Positions 24,525-34,023 of a stretch of DNA of 64,000 bases are shown in pieces (the stretch's first letter is position 1; each line of letters starts with the position of its first letter). The notes under the pieces are model-generated. The model made no database searches, was not told the origin of the DNA, and saw only the letters and a list, made by a program, of their open reading frames with translations. This DNA comes from Bacteroidota bacterium (GTDB taxonomy: Bacteria; Bacteroidota; Bacteroidia; Bacteroidales; FEN-979). The position numbers were made by a program, and so were the translations under genes. Location of the stretch: positions 140,448 to 204,447 of the forward strand of contig JAPLDJ010000020.1 of the NCBI GenBank assembly GCA_026391805.1, in the 5' to 3' direction.

Positions 24525-24711
24525 GCCCCCTCCCCTTCAGGGGGTGACTAAATTTTTTTTTCTCGCAGAGTTTCGCAGATTAAATCGCAGAGTTTCGCAG
24601 ATGACTGATAACGTACAAAATAACTCTGCGGAACTTAGCGAATAACTCTGCGTAACTCTGCGTGACATATTGTTTTTTTACTTTTTGGTCACCCCCTGAA
24701 GGGGAGGGGGC
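24525..24711. repeat. TIR-bounded word-array element, copy R2 (CGCAGAG type)
   Basis: Inverted relative to R3 and R4. Ends are CCCCTTCAGGGGGTGACTAA and CTTTTTGGTCACCCCCTGAA. The arms carry CGCAGAGTTT and AACTCTGCG words. It ends 3 bp short of the stop codon of the giant gene, so it could act as that gene's transcript 3' hairpin. Confidence 0.88.
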
Positions 24712-24714
24712 TGA

Positions 24715-27700
24715 TCAGTCTTTAACACAACGTACTGAGAACGCATTTGCCCGGCTGGAGGGATAATAAGAGACGCTGGGGTCAATGTCGTTCATCCCGT
24801 GCGCCCAGGCTTTGTAAGGCCCGTGAGGCGTGGAGGACCAGAAGAAGGTGGCAAAGCCCTGGAAGTTCCAGCCGGAGTTGATGTGCCGTGCGCCGGAGAG
24901 GAGTGCATTGAAGCCCGAATAGCCGGAATAAAGCAGCGGGAAACCGGCAAAACCGTTGTTGATGTAAACTGAAAAGAGGATGTTCCAGTCGTTTTCTGTC
25001 GGCACGTGCCATGCCGGCGGGCAGAAGCCCTGGGTTCCTTCGGTCTCTTCAAACTGCATCAACTCATCCCATTGGTACAATCCTCCGTTGCTGACGCAAT
25101 TCATGGGGTTGTCGCCGTAACAGTATTTTTCCCATGCGCAGTTGTCGCGCTGCATGGCGGATGACGCGATGACATTGCCATGATCGAGGTTGGCCGCCAT
25201 CCAGCACTGAGATCCGATGTGTACGGTGGGATAGGATTTGCCGTCACGGATATCGGTAAAAGGATTGTCACAGGCAAAGGCAGGTGGCGACTGTACAGTA
25301 AAGGAAAGTAATGCCTGGTCGCTGCAGAGGTACTGGTTGGTTACCGAGTAAGAAATCGAATGATTGCCGACGCCGGCCAAAGCAGGGTTAAAGAATCCTG
25401 CAGCTACCCCGGCCCCTGAATAGGTACCTCCCAGAGGAGTTCCTCCTTTCAGCCGGAAGAGCTTGGCATTGGAGGTTGTTACAATGTCGTTGCAGGCCGT
25501 GAAGAGAACCGGCGGTAAGGGGTTCACGGTAACAATTACGCTGGCCGATGTTCCCGGGCAGCCATTGGCGGTGGGGGAGACCTGGTAGGTGGCGGTTCCG
25601 GGATAGTTCGCCGAATTGTTCAATAGCTGTGCGATGGTGTTCCCTGAACCATTAGAATATCCTGATATGTTGAATGAACTCCCGCTGGCGGTCCAGGTAT
25701 AGGTCGTTCCGGCAACATGCGAAAGCAAACTGATGTTGCAGGACGTTTCACTGCAGATGGTCTGGGCGGCAGGGTTGAAATACACATCCGGAACCGGGTA
25801 AACCATAACAGTGTAGTCCTTTGCCTGTCCTGTGCAGCCATTGCAAACGGGTGTGATGTGATAGGTAACAGAACCATTCGTGAATGCACTGTTAAAAAGT
25901 ACCTGGTTGATGACAGGCCCTGAACCTGCTCCGTAGCCGGTAACCGACGGCGATGCTGCGGTGATGGTCCAACTGAAGGTTGTGCCTGCAATGGAAGAGG
26001 TAAGCGCAATGTTGGTCGGGGTTCCGTTGCAGATGCTCTTTGAAAGCGGATTGTTGGTGACCGAAGGCAATGGTTTTACCGTTGCTGTATAGGGTGTCGC
26101 CACACCAATACAGCCGGTGTTGGCAGGTGTGATCGTATAGATCACAGTTCCGTTCACTACTCCCGCATTTGTAAGTTTTTGCCGGATTGAACTCCCGGCC
26201 CCGTTGGCAAATCCCGTCACGGTTCCTGATCCCAGTACCGCGGTCCAGCTGAAGGTGGTTCCGGGCTGGTTGGCGGTCAGAAGGACGATCAGCGAATCAC
26301 CCGAGCAGATCGACTGGCTGAGTGGTGAGGTTGTCAGCGTTGGCGGCGGTTTGAAAGAAAGCTTCATCGTATCGGTGACCGTCCCGCAGGGAGGATTGCC
26401 CGCGGCTGTGAGGATCAGCCTGACAAATCCTGCAAGAATATCATTTGGTCCCGGTGTATAAACGGTATTAAGTACATTCGGGTTAGTGAAGGAGCCGTTG
26501 CCGGTCGTCGACCATGCTACCGAGGTAAAATTGGCTGCCGTCGCATTACCGGTGGAATAGGTGAACTGGTTGCAGATAAGGGTATCCTTCCCGGCATATG
26601 CTGCAGCGCCTGGCAGAACCGTGACAATGAAATCGGAAGCCGGTCCCGTGCATCCGCTGTTCACAGGGGTAATATGATAGGTGACCGTTCCGCTTGTAAC
26701 TCCTCCGTTGAAAAGCACCTGGCTGATGACGGGACCTGATCCCGGGCCGAACCCCGTAACGGAAGGCGAGGCGCCGGTGATCGTCCAGCTGTAGGTCGAC
26801 CCGGCCGGCAGGGAGGAAAGCACAATGTTGGTATTCATGCCGCTGCAGATGGTCTCCGAGAGCGGATTATTGGTAACAGAAGGCAAAGGCTTTACGGTCG
26901 CTGTGTAAGGTGTTGCCGTGCCGATACATCCTGCGTTGGCAGGAGTGATAGAATAGATGACAGTTCCGTCCACGATGCCCGGGTTCATAAGTTTCTGCCG
27001 GATCGAATTTCCCGAACCGTTTGAAAAACCTGTTACGCTGCCGGATCCCAGGGCTGCCGTCCAGCTGAAGGTTGACCCGGGCTGGTTGGCCATAAGCAGG
27101 ACGATCAGTGAATCACCGGAACAGATCGACTGGCTTAAGGGAGATGTGATCAGTGATGGAGGTGGTTTGAACAACAGTTTCATGGTATCGCTGACAGGGC
27201 CGCAGGGGGGATTCCCGTTTGCGGTCAATACAAGGTTGACAAAGCCTGCAACGATGTCGCCTGCACCGGGCGTATAAACCGTTGACAGGGTACTGGTACT
27301 GGAGAACGTACCGTTACCCGTTGTCGACCAGGCCACAGAGGAATTATTCGATGCTGTGGCAGTGGAAATAGAATAGCTAAACTGTTCGCAGATCAGCGTA
27401 TCCCTTCCTGCATTTGCCGTTGCTACGGGTGAATAGTTCACCCTTACGATATCTGTATCGGGAGCACAAGATCCTGAAGCGATCAGCGACAGGTTCACAA
27501 AACCATTGGCAAGGTCGGCCGGACCGGGGGAATAGATAGGATGAAGCGTGCTGGAGTTGTCGAACGTTCCGTTACCGGCGGTCAGCCAGTGTACGGAGAG
27601 ATAATTCAGGGCGGACGAATTCGCCAACCGGACGGATGAACCGGAACAGACGGTTGTATCCGGGCCGGCGTTGGCCGTGCTGACAGGCAGAACAATGATG

Positions 27701-30700
27701 CGCACGGTATCGCGGCTCTGGCAGTTGCCCGGGCGGGTGGTAACCAGCTGGTAGATCAGGGTATCGGGCTGGGCGACAAACCCGGGATAGGTGAACTGGG
27801 GGTCGGATATCGTGTTTGAATTCAGGTACGATGAAGGAATCCAGATATAAGTGTAACCTGTGATGCCCGGTGTGCCGATGGCCGTTGTGACCTGTACGCA
27901 AGCCGTCACATCCGGTCCGGCATTGTCGAGGTGAATAACCGGTATAGGCAGGGCTTCATCGCTGCAGGAACAGACATTATCGTTCAGCCGCAACCCGGCC
28001 AGCAGCTGACAGACCTTGCCGGCAGGTGCAGGAAAGGTTGCCACCACGCTGACACTATCGCCGGGTGCAAGTCCGGCAACACTGACATTCTGTGAGAAAA
28101 GCGAATCAGCACCCACATCATCGGCAACTCCGTTGTTATTCCCGTCATGAACAAAAACCACCTTAAGAACCGCGGAATTAAGAGGATCAATTCCGGTGTT
28201 CTTCACTTTATAATGTACAGTTATGATTTCACCGATAGTACCGTTGGGAATGCTACTGGCCGAATAAACCGGAGTGAACCCGACGTGATCCTTTATCACC
28301 GGCCGCTGGGAAATGACAGAGGCGGTGATCGACTGGATAACACAGCTGTCGCCGGGTGTCAGCGAACAATAAACCTTTCCGACCAGTAATGTGGTTGTTT
28401 CCATCGGCAGGGTATCGCAGGTCAGCGTCCCGGGATCGATATCATGAAGCTCAAAGCTGAAGACAATGGAGTCGTTCACTGTCAGGTTGGGCTGGATGGA
28501 AAAGCGGATGTAGCGGTCACCGCCGGTGATCGTATTGGAAGCCACGCCTGACGGGCCGTTGTGAATGTTCACCAGGGAGGCGTTCACGTAATCATAAGCA
28601 TCGTCGATGGTAATTCCGAGCTTTTCGATGTTCGAAATGTTATTCGGGCCGAGGTTTATGATCTTCACCCTGACGTCCGAATTGGCGCTGCAAGTGAAAA
28701 AAGCATCACTGGTCGAGGTGCTGATCACATAAAGGTTAACATTCGTGGGAAGGCCGGTGATCAGGAGAGGTTCTGTATAGGATGTCCGGGTCTTTACATC
28801 GCTGCAGGAATTTGTTGCCGATGCAGTAATTTTCAGCGAGGTTCCGGATATGTAATCACAGTCGGTCAGCAGCCTGAAGCGCAGCCTGTAGCCGTTCTTC
28901 GGGATGCTGTCGACCCCTTTCAGGACGGGAACACCATTGGGATCGGATGAGATATCGTACACCCATTTGTTGCTTCCCGCGGGAAGGTTCACCGGGTCGC
29001 CCAGTGTTTTCCATCCTCCGGTAGTATAAGGAAATTTAAACCCGGACTGGCCGCCAAGGATCGCGCTTCCCGGGGGCAGGGCGACCGTCAGTTTGAGGTT
29101 CCTTGCAGTGGAAAGTTGTGAATTTGTGACCTCCGATTCATAAACGAGGGTATCACACAGCTCGACCGGGTTTACTGGCGATAAAATCGAAAGGTTCAGG
29201 CTGATCTCCTTGGGATCGAGGTAGAGGTAAGCATTGTTCTCTGTACATAAAAATCCTGACGGAGGGTAACCGAGCTCAGGTGTCATCGGGTACCCTGAAC
29301 AGCTGTACCCGCTCCTGACCTTCAAACTATCGTAACTGCAGCTGTTATAAACCGCCCGTACACGGTAGATGTGACAGGCATTACTGGTATAGGAGCCCAG
29401 CTGGGCCCATGTTTTTCCGGGACCGTAGGAACTGATGGCCACGGGCACTATCACAGGGAAATTCGTGATGTCGGAGATCTCGGTCACCTGGATTCCGCCT
29501 GAAGTACTCTCTAATGCAAGCCAGTTATTGTCGGCAGAGAAACTGCGCAGATTGCACAAACGGACGGTCCACAAGACCGTATCTGTCAGGCCTTCCGCGG
29601 TTATGATCAGGGGTGTCAGGTTGACCAATGGAGCGGTGTAGGAAATGGATTTGGTGGAGGTGCTTGTTCCCCGGATGCCCTGCTTGTCGGCGTAAAACTG
29701 GTACCGGCCCCGGGCATCCATGGAGTATGTATAATCTCCTGTGGCCTTGCAGGACGGCACCGCATAAAAAATAATCCGGTCAAGATCCGAAGAGCAATCA
29801 TAATAATCGGAATAGTTCCATAAGGGAGTTCGGATAAACGTCAGTTTGGTGCCTGTCGGACCGACAGTGATCAGCGGATCCGGGATTACTTCTGTCAGAT
29901 AGGCGGAAGTGTTATCCTGGTTATAGGAATGCTTTGCACTTCCGGCCTGATAAACGAATCCTTCCGGAAGGGTAAAGATCAGGGTATCGAGAACATTGTA
30001 AGGCCGGATCTCATTCGGGAATGCAATATCGCCCCCGCAGGATTCCATGGAGGTATAAATCAGTCCTTCATACAGGAAGGATGTGCATCCCTGGAGGACG
30101 ATCTGCTGGTAGAATGTCGAGACGGAAAAATTATACTTGCTTCCGAGAACATTAAAGATCGTACCAATATCATTGCAGGATTTGGAAACTTTTGTATCGG
30201 TCCAGTAAAAGCTGCCCCTGAACGTGGGTACCGTGATCCAGTTGGTCTGGGCCAGGTTTTTTACACTCCCGTAAATCACATACCGGATTGAGTCGCCGGC
30301 AGTGAATGAATAGCCGCTCAGGCAATTCCCCGGATTTGTCAGGTTCCCGAACCAGGTGACAAGCGATGAAGTTGCGCCATTGGTGATCTGCGGATTCAGA
30401 CCTGAACAGGTATGCCAGGTGGATGTTTCATTGTCAAAGAAGAAGAGTGTGTCGGCCAGGTAATTAAAGAAGAGCTGGTTTCCCCAGCCTCCGCCGAGAG
30501 AAGTATGTGACAGCTTGAAGTACAGACTGTCTACAGGGCCGTTGATCTTTCCGGCGGCCACGATGCAGATGGAATCGCGGGCCATGGCGTTATCGAGACG
30601 CAACCCCGGGGTAGCAGGCGATACCTTCGCTGTGAGAAGATTGTTGGTCCACCCGAGGGTGGTTCGTTTGATTTTGAAATAAGATATGGACGGATCGGTG

Positions 30701-32625
30701 CAGGACGGATTGGGGCATTGCAAAGCAAACACTGGTGAATTGCTGCACCAGTAGGTGAAATAACGATCCTTATAACTGATCTTATCACACCAGAATTTCA
30801 GTTCGGCATGAACGAAACCGGTCGTTGAATGGGGGAGAGTGCAATCGAGCATCAGCGGGACCCTGAAGAGTCCCCCGGTAAGAATCTTACTTCTGGAGAG
30901 ATAATAGAAGACGGTATCACCATGAATATCCGGCGGGCCCATGCTTACGCCCTTGAAAGTGGCCGTACCCGCCGCAATCGTCACCCCGGGAGGGAGGATC
31001 AGCTTGTAAAACACGGAGTCGTTCGGGCAGCCGTCGGCGCCAACAGAGGTGCTTGTATTGACCAGGTGTTCCATCCAGACCGGCACGAGGTTGTAAAAAT
31101 CAGACGGGATCGTATGCTGAACGGTCCGCGTATCATAGGTCTGAAGCATCAGCAGGTTACCATTGGGGAGCCAGTTTACGCCAAAGGGAATACTGCACTG
31201 GTTTTTGTAATTGTACCCGTACCGGAATGCCTGCCAGGCCGAGTTCGTCCATCCTGCTCCGCATGTATTCTTTACCGGGATGGAGGTTAAAGCTGCAGCC
31301 CAGTCATAATAGGTGTGTGCTTTAATCGTGATGCTTTTCCCAACCGGAAGATCATCGAAGAAGCCGTCACCGTCCGAATCCTCCAGTCCGGTCCCGGCAC
31401 CATCGGGATCGGTTGTATACTGGAGCTTCGTATAATAGGCATATTGTCCGTTGAGGGCGCCGGCGGCATAATTGTAACTGGCCTTCAGGGCATGCCCGGC
31501 CACCGAAAAGGAATCGATCTTGTTCAGCCAGTTTGAATTCGGGTAATAGGTCGATCCGCCCGAAGAAAATCCGCTGAGGATGGAAAGGTCAAAAGCAGTA
31601 CCGGCGCCGGTGCCGTTGTTCGTTACGGTAAATTCGACCCATCCGCGGTTGTCGATGAAACCCCATCCGACGTTGTTGTTGGTAAAGGCCATGCCGATGG
31701 AGGTGGTTCCGGCAGCTGGTGAAACGGAAGGAAAGGATGCATAGAAATTACAGATCTGCCCGTTGCATCCCCATGCGGCTTTGAGGGTCGACTGGCCATT
31801 TGTACAGCCGACCAGCTTAACCGTTTCCCCGATCACGACAGTTTCTCCCGCGTCAAACAAACCGTTTGCCCCCGGGAAATCGCTTCCTGTTAGGATTATT
31901 GTATCGACCCTGAGCGGGCCGGGCCCGACATAAGGATGAAGAACACCGATTGTGGTTGACAGAACCTGGATATCGGAAGTGTGTTCGTCAAGAATATAGA
32001 GCGTATCCAGCGTAGAATTGATCCCCTGCTGCTGGATGGTGATATTCCTTAAGACCGTCGTATTGACCGGGATTACCGCTGCAGCAGGCACGATGCTGGT
32101 GATGACCGGTTCGGGATAGTAATAGTTCTGCAAAGGAGTGTCAAAGCCTGTATAATTGGAGCTGTTGTAAGTGACGGTGTAGTTGAAATTCTGGGTATTG
32201 GCATATCCGCAGAACAGTCCAGCATTGTATGTGACTGTATGGGCTGAATTATTCAGGATATCAGGAAGCGAAAAGACCGGTTGGCTCAGGTTGCTGATGT
32301 TTAATTCTGTTGCACCCACTACAGATCCTGGTGTATACCTTGCACCGGTAGGAAGCGATACCAGCAATGTGGCGCCTGTCATTGTACTCCCGGTCGTATT
32401 GGCAACCTGGAGGGAAAACATTCCATCCGCCCCGCAGATGACCAGCGACGAGGGTTTTCCTGTTGCGCTCACCATGACCTGGGCTGTTATCACCGTCGGA
32501 GCGAAGATTAATACCAGTACCCCGATGAGGATACGGCGGCGGAAATGGGCAAAGGAAATGTGTGTAGATATGTTTTCCTTGTTCAATTTTTCTCCTGATT
32601 CAGGAATTAACCCTGAAAGATACAA
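24715..32625 (-). CDS. Giant secreted surface protein (DUF11/PKD-like repeats, FISUMP C-terminus)
   Basis: A 2636-residue protein. A signal sequence (RRRILIGVLVLIFAPTVITAQ) follows about 28 extra N-terminal residues, so a later start is possible. The first 1500 residues have DUF11-like segments (TLVYESEVTNSQLSTARNLK; IGEIITVHYKVKNTGIDPLN). Next come PKD-like domains alternating with CAPDTDIVR/AGxDTxIC modules, including a tandem 272-residue duplication. The C-terminus (about 2440-2636) is a FISUMP-type domain: FTDIRDGKSYPTVHIGSQCW ... FSVRCVKD. No T9SS sorting domain is visible after it. It is likely a cell-surface or extracellular adhesin-like protein; export route is uncertain. It is Cys-rich in the N-terminal half. 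Confidence 0.85.
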   Translation of the reverse strand: MYLSGLIPESGEKLNKENISTHISFAHFRRRILIGVLVLIFAPTVITAQVMVSATGKPSSLVICGADGMFSLQVANTTGSTMTGATLLVSLPTGARYTPGSVVGATELNISNLSQPVFSLPDILNNSAHTVTYNAGLFCGYANTQNFNYTVTYNSSNYTGFDTPLQNYYYPEPVITSIVPAAAVIPVNTTVLRNITIQQQGINSTLDTLYILDEHTSDIQVLSTTIGVLHPYVGPGPLRVDTIILTGSDFPGANGLFDAGETVVIGETVKLVGCTNGQSTLKAAWGCNGQICNFYASFPSVSPAAGTTSIGMAFTNNNVGWGFIDNRGWVEFTVTNNGTGAGTAFDLSILSGFSSGGSTYYPNSNWLNKIDSFSVAGHALKASYNYAAGALNGQYAYYTKLQYTTDPDGAGTGLEDSDGDGFFDDLPVGKSITIKAHTYYDWAAALTSIPVKNTCGAGWTNSAWQAFRYGYNYKNQCSIPFGVNWLPNGNLLMLQTYDTRTVQHTIPSDFYNLVPVWMEHLVNTSTSVGADGCPNDSVFYKLILPPGVTIAAGTATFKGVSMGPPDIHGDTVFYYLSRSKILTGGLFRVPLMLDCTLPHSTTGFVHAELKFWCDKISYKDRYFTYWCSNSPVFALQCPNPSCTDPSISYFKIKRTTLGWTNNLLTAKVSPATPGLRLDNAMARDSICIVAAGKINGPVDSLYFKLSHTSLGGGWGNQLFFNYLADTLFFFDNETSTWHTCSGLNPQITNGATSSLVTWFGNLTNPGNCLSGYSFTAGDSIRYVIYGSVKNLAQTNWITVPTFRGSFYWTDTKVSKSCNDIGTIFNVLGSKYNFSVSTFYQQIVLQGCTSFLYEGLIYTSMESCGGDIAFPNEIRPYNVLDTLIFTLPEGFVYQAGSAKHSYNQDNTSAYLTEVIPDPLITVGPTGTKLTFIRTPLWNYSDYYDCSSDLDRIIFYAVPSCKATGDYTYSMDARGRYQFYADKQGIRGTSTSTKSISYTAPLVNLTPLIITAEGLTDTVLWTVRLCNLRSFSADNNWLALESTSGGIQVTEISDITNFPVIVPVAISSYGPGKTWAQLGSYTSNACHIYRVRAVYNSCSYDSLKVRSGYSCSGYPMTPELGYPPSGFLCTENNAYLYLDPKEISLNLSILSPVNPVELCDTLVYESEVTNSQLSTARNLKLTVALPPGSAILGGQSGFKFPYTTGGWKTLGDPVNLPAGSNKWVYDISSDPNGVPVLKGVDSIPKNGYRLRFRLLTDCDYISGTSLKITASATNSCSDVKTRTSYTEPLLITGLPTNVNLYVISTSTSDAFFTCSANSDVRVKIINLGPNNISNIEKLGITIDDAYDYVNASLVNIHNGPSGVASNTITGGDRYIRFSIQPNLTVNDSIVFSFELHDIDPGTLTCDTLPMETTTLLVGKVYCSLTPGDSCVIQSITASVISQRPVIKDHVGFTPVYSASSIPNGTIGEIITVHYKVKNTGIDPLNSAVLKVVFVHDGNNNGVADDVGADSLFSQNVSVAGLAPGDSVSVVATFPAPAGKVCQLLAGLRLNDNVCSCSDEALPIPVIHLDNAGPDVTACVQVTTAIGTPGITGYTYIWIPSSYLNSNTISDPQFTYPGFVAQPDTLIYQLVTTRPGNCQSRDTVRIIVLPVSTANAGPDTTVCSGSSVRLANSSALNYLSVHWLTAGNGTFDNSSTLHPIYSPGPADLANGFVNLSLIASGSCAPDTDIVRVNYSPVATANAGRDTLICEQFSYSISTATASNNSSVAWSTTGNGTFSSTSTLSTVYTPGAGDIVAGFVNLVLTANGNPPCGPVSDTMKLLFKPPPSLITSPLSQSICSGDSLIVLLMANQPGSTFSWTAALGSGSVTGFSNGSGNSIRQKLMNPGIVDGTVIYSITPANAGCIGTATPYTATVKPLPSVTNNPLSETICSGMNTNIVLSSLPAGSTYSWTITGASPSVTGFGPGSGPVISQVLFNGGVTSGTVTYHITPVNSGCTGPASDFIVTVLPGAAAYAGKDTLICNQFTYSTGNATAANFTSVAWSTTGNGSFTNPNVLNTVYTPGPNDILAGFVRLILTAAGNPPCGTVTDTMKLSFKPPPTLTTSPLSQSICSGDSLIVLLTANQPGTTFSWTAVLGSGTVTGFANGAGSSIRQKLTNAGVVNGTVIYTITPANTGCIGVATPYTATVKPLPSVTNNPLSKSICNGTPTNIALTSSIAGTTFSWTITAASPSVTGYGAGSGPVINQVLFNSAFTNGSVTYHITPVCNGCTGQAKDYTVMVYPVPDVYFNPAAQTICSETSCNISLLSHVAGTTYTWTASGSSFNISGYSNGSGNTIAQLLNNSANYPGTATYQVSPTANGCPGTSASVIVTVNPLPPVLFTACNDIVTTSNAKLFRLKGGTPLGGTYSGAGVAAGFFNPALAGVGNHSISYSVTNQYLCSDQALLSFTVQSPPAFACDNPFTDIRDGKSYPTVHIGSQCWMAANLDHGNVIASSAMQRDNCAWEKYCYGDNPMNCVSNGGLYQWDELMQFEETEGTQGFCPPAWHVPTENDWNILFSVYINNGFAGFPLLYSGYSGFNALLSGARHINSGWNFQGFATFFWSSTPHGPYKAWAHGMNDIDPSVSYYPSSRANAFSVRCVKD
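25790..27420 (-). repeat. Tandem duplication of an 816-bp coding unit
   Basis: Landmarks recur exactly 816 bp (272 codons) apart, for example 26095 versus 26911 and 26572 versus 27388. Protein pieces such as SQSICSGDSLIVLL, STTGNG and VTYHITPV recur in the same order. The copies have diverged at many silent and some coding positions but remain in frame. Confidence 0.85.
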
Positions 32626-32845
32626 ATAAAATCTGATACGTTTTCCGTGGGGAGGTGAAAATTTAATTCTGCATGTACAGCCCCTCCCCCGGCTCTGCTA
32701 AGCGGAATCGCAACGACAACAATGTTTTAGTAATAAGGGAGGTTGCTTCGCTGCGCTCCTCGCAATGTTACTTCGCTTTTCGCTATTTCGCTATTTCGCT
32801 ATTTTCATTGAAAAATCCTACCTTTGCACCTAAGCACGATACGAT
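32626..32845 (+). promoter_or_regulatory. trxB upstream region with 8-bp word array and -7 box
   Basis: TACCTTTG at 32819-32826 matches the -7 consensus and lies 19 bp before the trxB ATG. No clear TTG is found at the -33 position. The stretch 32770-32803 is instead a TTCGCTAT array with an 8-bp period. The rest (32640-32765) shows no gene. Confidence 0.55.
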
Positions 32846-33781
32846 ATGAGCGAATCAACAGAGAAAACAAGATGTCTTATAATCGGCTCAGGACCTGCGG
32901 GCTATACCGCTGCAATCTATGCTGCACGAGCCGACCTGAAACCCATCGTTTACCAGGGACTTCAGCCCGGCGGACAGCTTACCATCACAACAGAAGTGGA
33001 TAATTTTCCGGGATATCCCGAAGGCATCCAGGGACCGGTGATGATGGAGGATCTGAAAAAACAGGCAGAACGTTTTGGTACGGATGTCCGTTTCGGGATT
33101 GTCACAAAAGTTGATTTTTCTTCACGGCCATTTACTGCTGTGGCAGATGACGGAAAGACGATCCTTGCAGAAACGGTCATCATTGCCACCGGTGCAACAG
33201 CCCGATGGCTTGGACTGGAATCCGAGAATAAATTCAGGGGGATGGGCGTTTCCGCCTGTGCAACCTGCGACGGGTTTTTCTACCGCGGACAGGATGTCGC
33301 GATCGTCGGGGGAGGTGATACCGCTGCCGAAGAGGCCACCTATCTTTCCAAAATGTGCAAAAAGGTTTACATGATCCATCGCCGCGATGAACTGCGTGCA
33401 TCAAGGGCCATGCAGCATAAGGTACTGAACACGCCGAACATCGAAATGGTCTGGAACAGCGTCCCGGTGGAAGTGCTGGGAGACAATAATGGCGTTAACG
33501 GATTGCTTGTAAAAAATGTTAAAGACAACCAGGAAAGGAAACTGGATGTTACCGGATTCTTTGTCGCGATAGGCCATACGCCAAATGCAGAAATTTTCGA
33601 GGGACAACTGGACCTGGATGAACAGGGTTACATCAAGACCATTCCGGGTTCAACCCGCACCAGTGTGGAAGGGATTTTTGCAGCTGGCGACGTCCAGGAC
33701 CACTACTACCGCCAGGCCATTACGGCAGCAGGCACCGGCTGCATGGCGGCGATAGAGGCGGAGAGGTTCCTGGGAAGCTGA
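32846..33781 (+). CDS. trxB: Thioredoxin-disulfide reductase
   Basis: A 311-residue FAD/NADPH enzyme of normal length: FAD motif IIGSGPAGYTAAIYAARA (about 10-27), redox-active CATCDG (about 137), NADPH motif AIVGGGDTAAEEA, and FAD contact GIFAAGDVQDHYYRQAITAAG near the C-terminus. It reduces thioredoxin with NADPH in the cytosol. It stands alone, with a -7 box just upstream, and is followed immediately by repeat arrays. Confidence 0.97.
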   Translation: MSESTEKTRCLIIGSGPAGYTAAIYAARADLKPIVYQGLQPGGQLTITTEVDNFPGYPEGIQGPVMMEDLKKQAERFGTDVRFGIVTKVDFSSRPFTAVADDGKTILAETVIIATGATARWLGLESENKFRGMGVSACATCDGFFYRGQDVAIVGGGDTAAEEATYLSKMCKKVYMIHRRDELRASRAMQHKVLNTPNIEMVWNSVPVEVLGDNNGVNGLLVKNVKDNQERKLDVTGFFVAIGHTPNAEIFEGQLDLDEQGYIKTIPGSTRTSVEGIFAAGDVQDHYYRQAITAAGTGCMAAIEAERFLGS

Positions 33782-33782
33782 C

Positions 33783-34020
33783 GAGCTGATGAACTGATGA
33801 GCTGGCGAGTTGAAAATGGAGGATAGAAGATAGAAAATAGAAAGATGTTTTGCCCTTTGGGGTTAAAAGAATTACACGAAAATCCACGAAGAAGACACGA
33901 AAATCCACGAAGAACTATTGTGATCTATTGTGTCTATTGTGGTGAAAAATAGAAGATGGAGGATGGAGGATGGAAGATAGTGTCTGTGACAAATCTGTGT
34001 GAATCTGTGGTTAATAATAA
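33783..34020. repeat. Composite intergenic word arrays between trxB and purL
   Basis: In order: an 8-bp array (GAGCTGAT) starting 2 bp after the trxB stop; a 7-bp array (AGAAGAT/AGAAAAT, 33819-33841); mirrored CACGAAAATCCACGAAGAA words (33877-33914) and CTATTGTGAT words; a second 7-bp array (GGAGGAT/GGAAGAT, 33951-33980); and GTGAATCTGTGG words to 34012. No gene is present. Confidence 0.8.
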
Positions 34021-34023
34021 ATC

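Noticed and set aside
26204..27277. Plus-strand frames of 85 and 106 residues within the giant gene
   Set aside because: They are antisense echoes of the two duplicated PKD-like units and resemble each other only because of the duplication.
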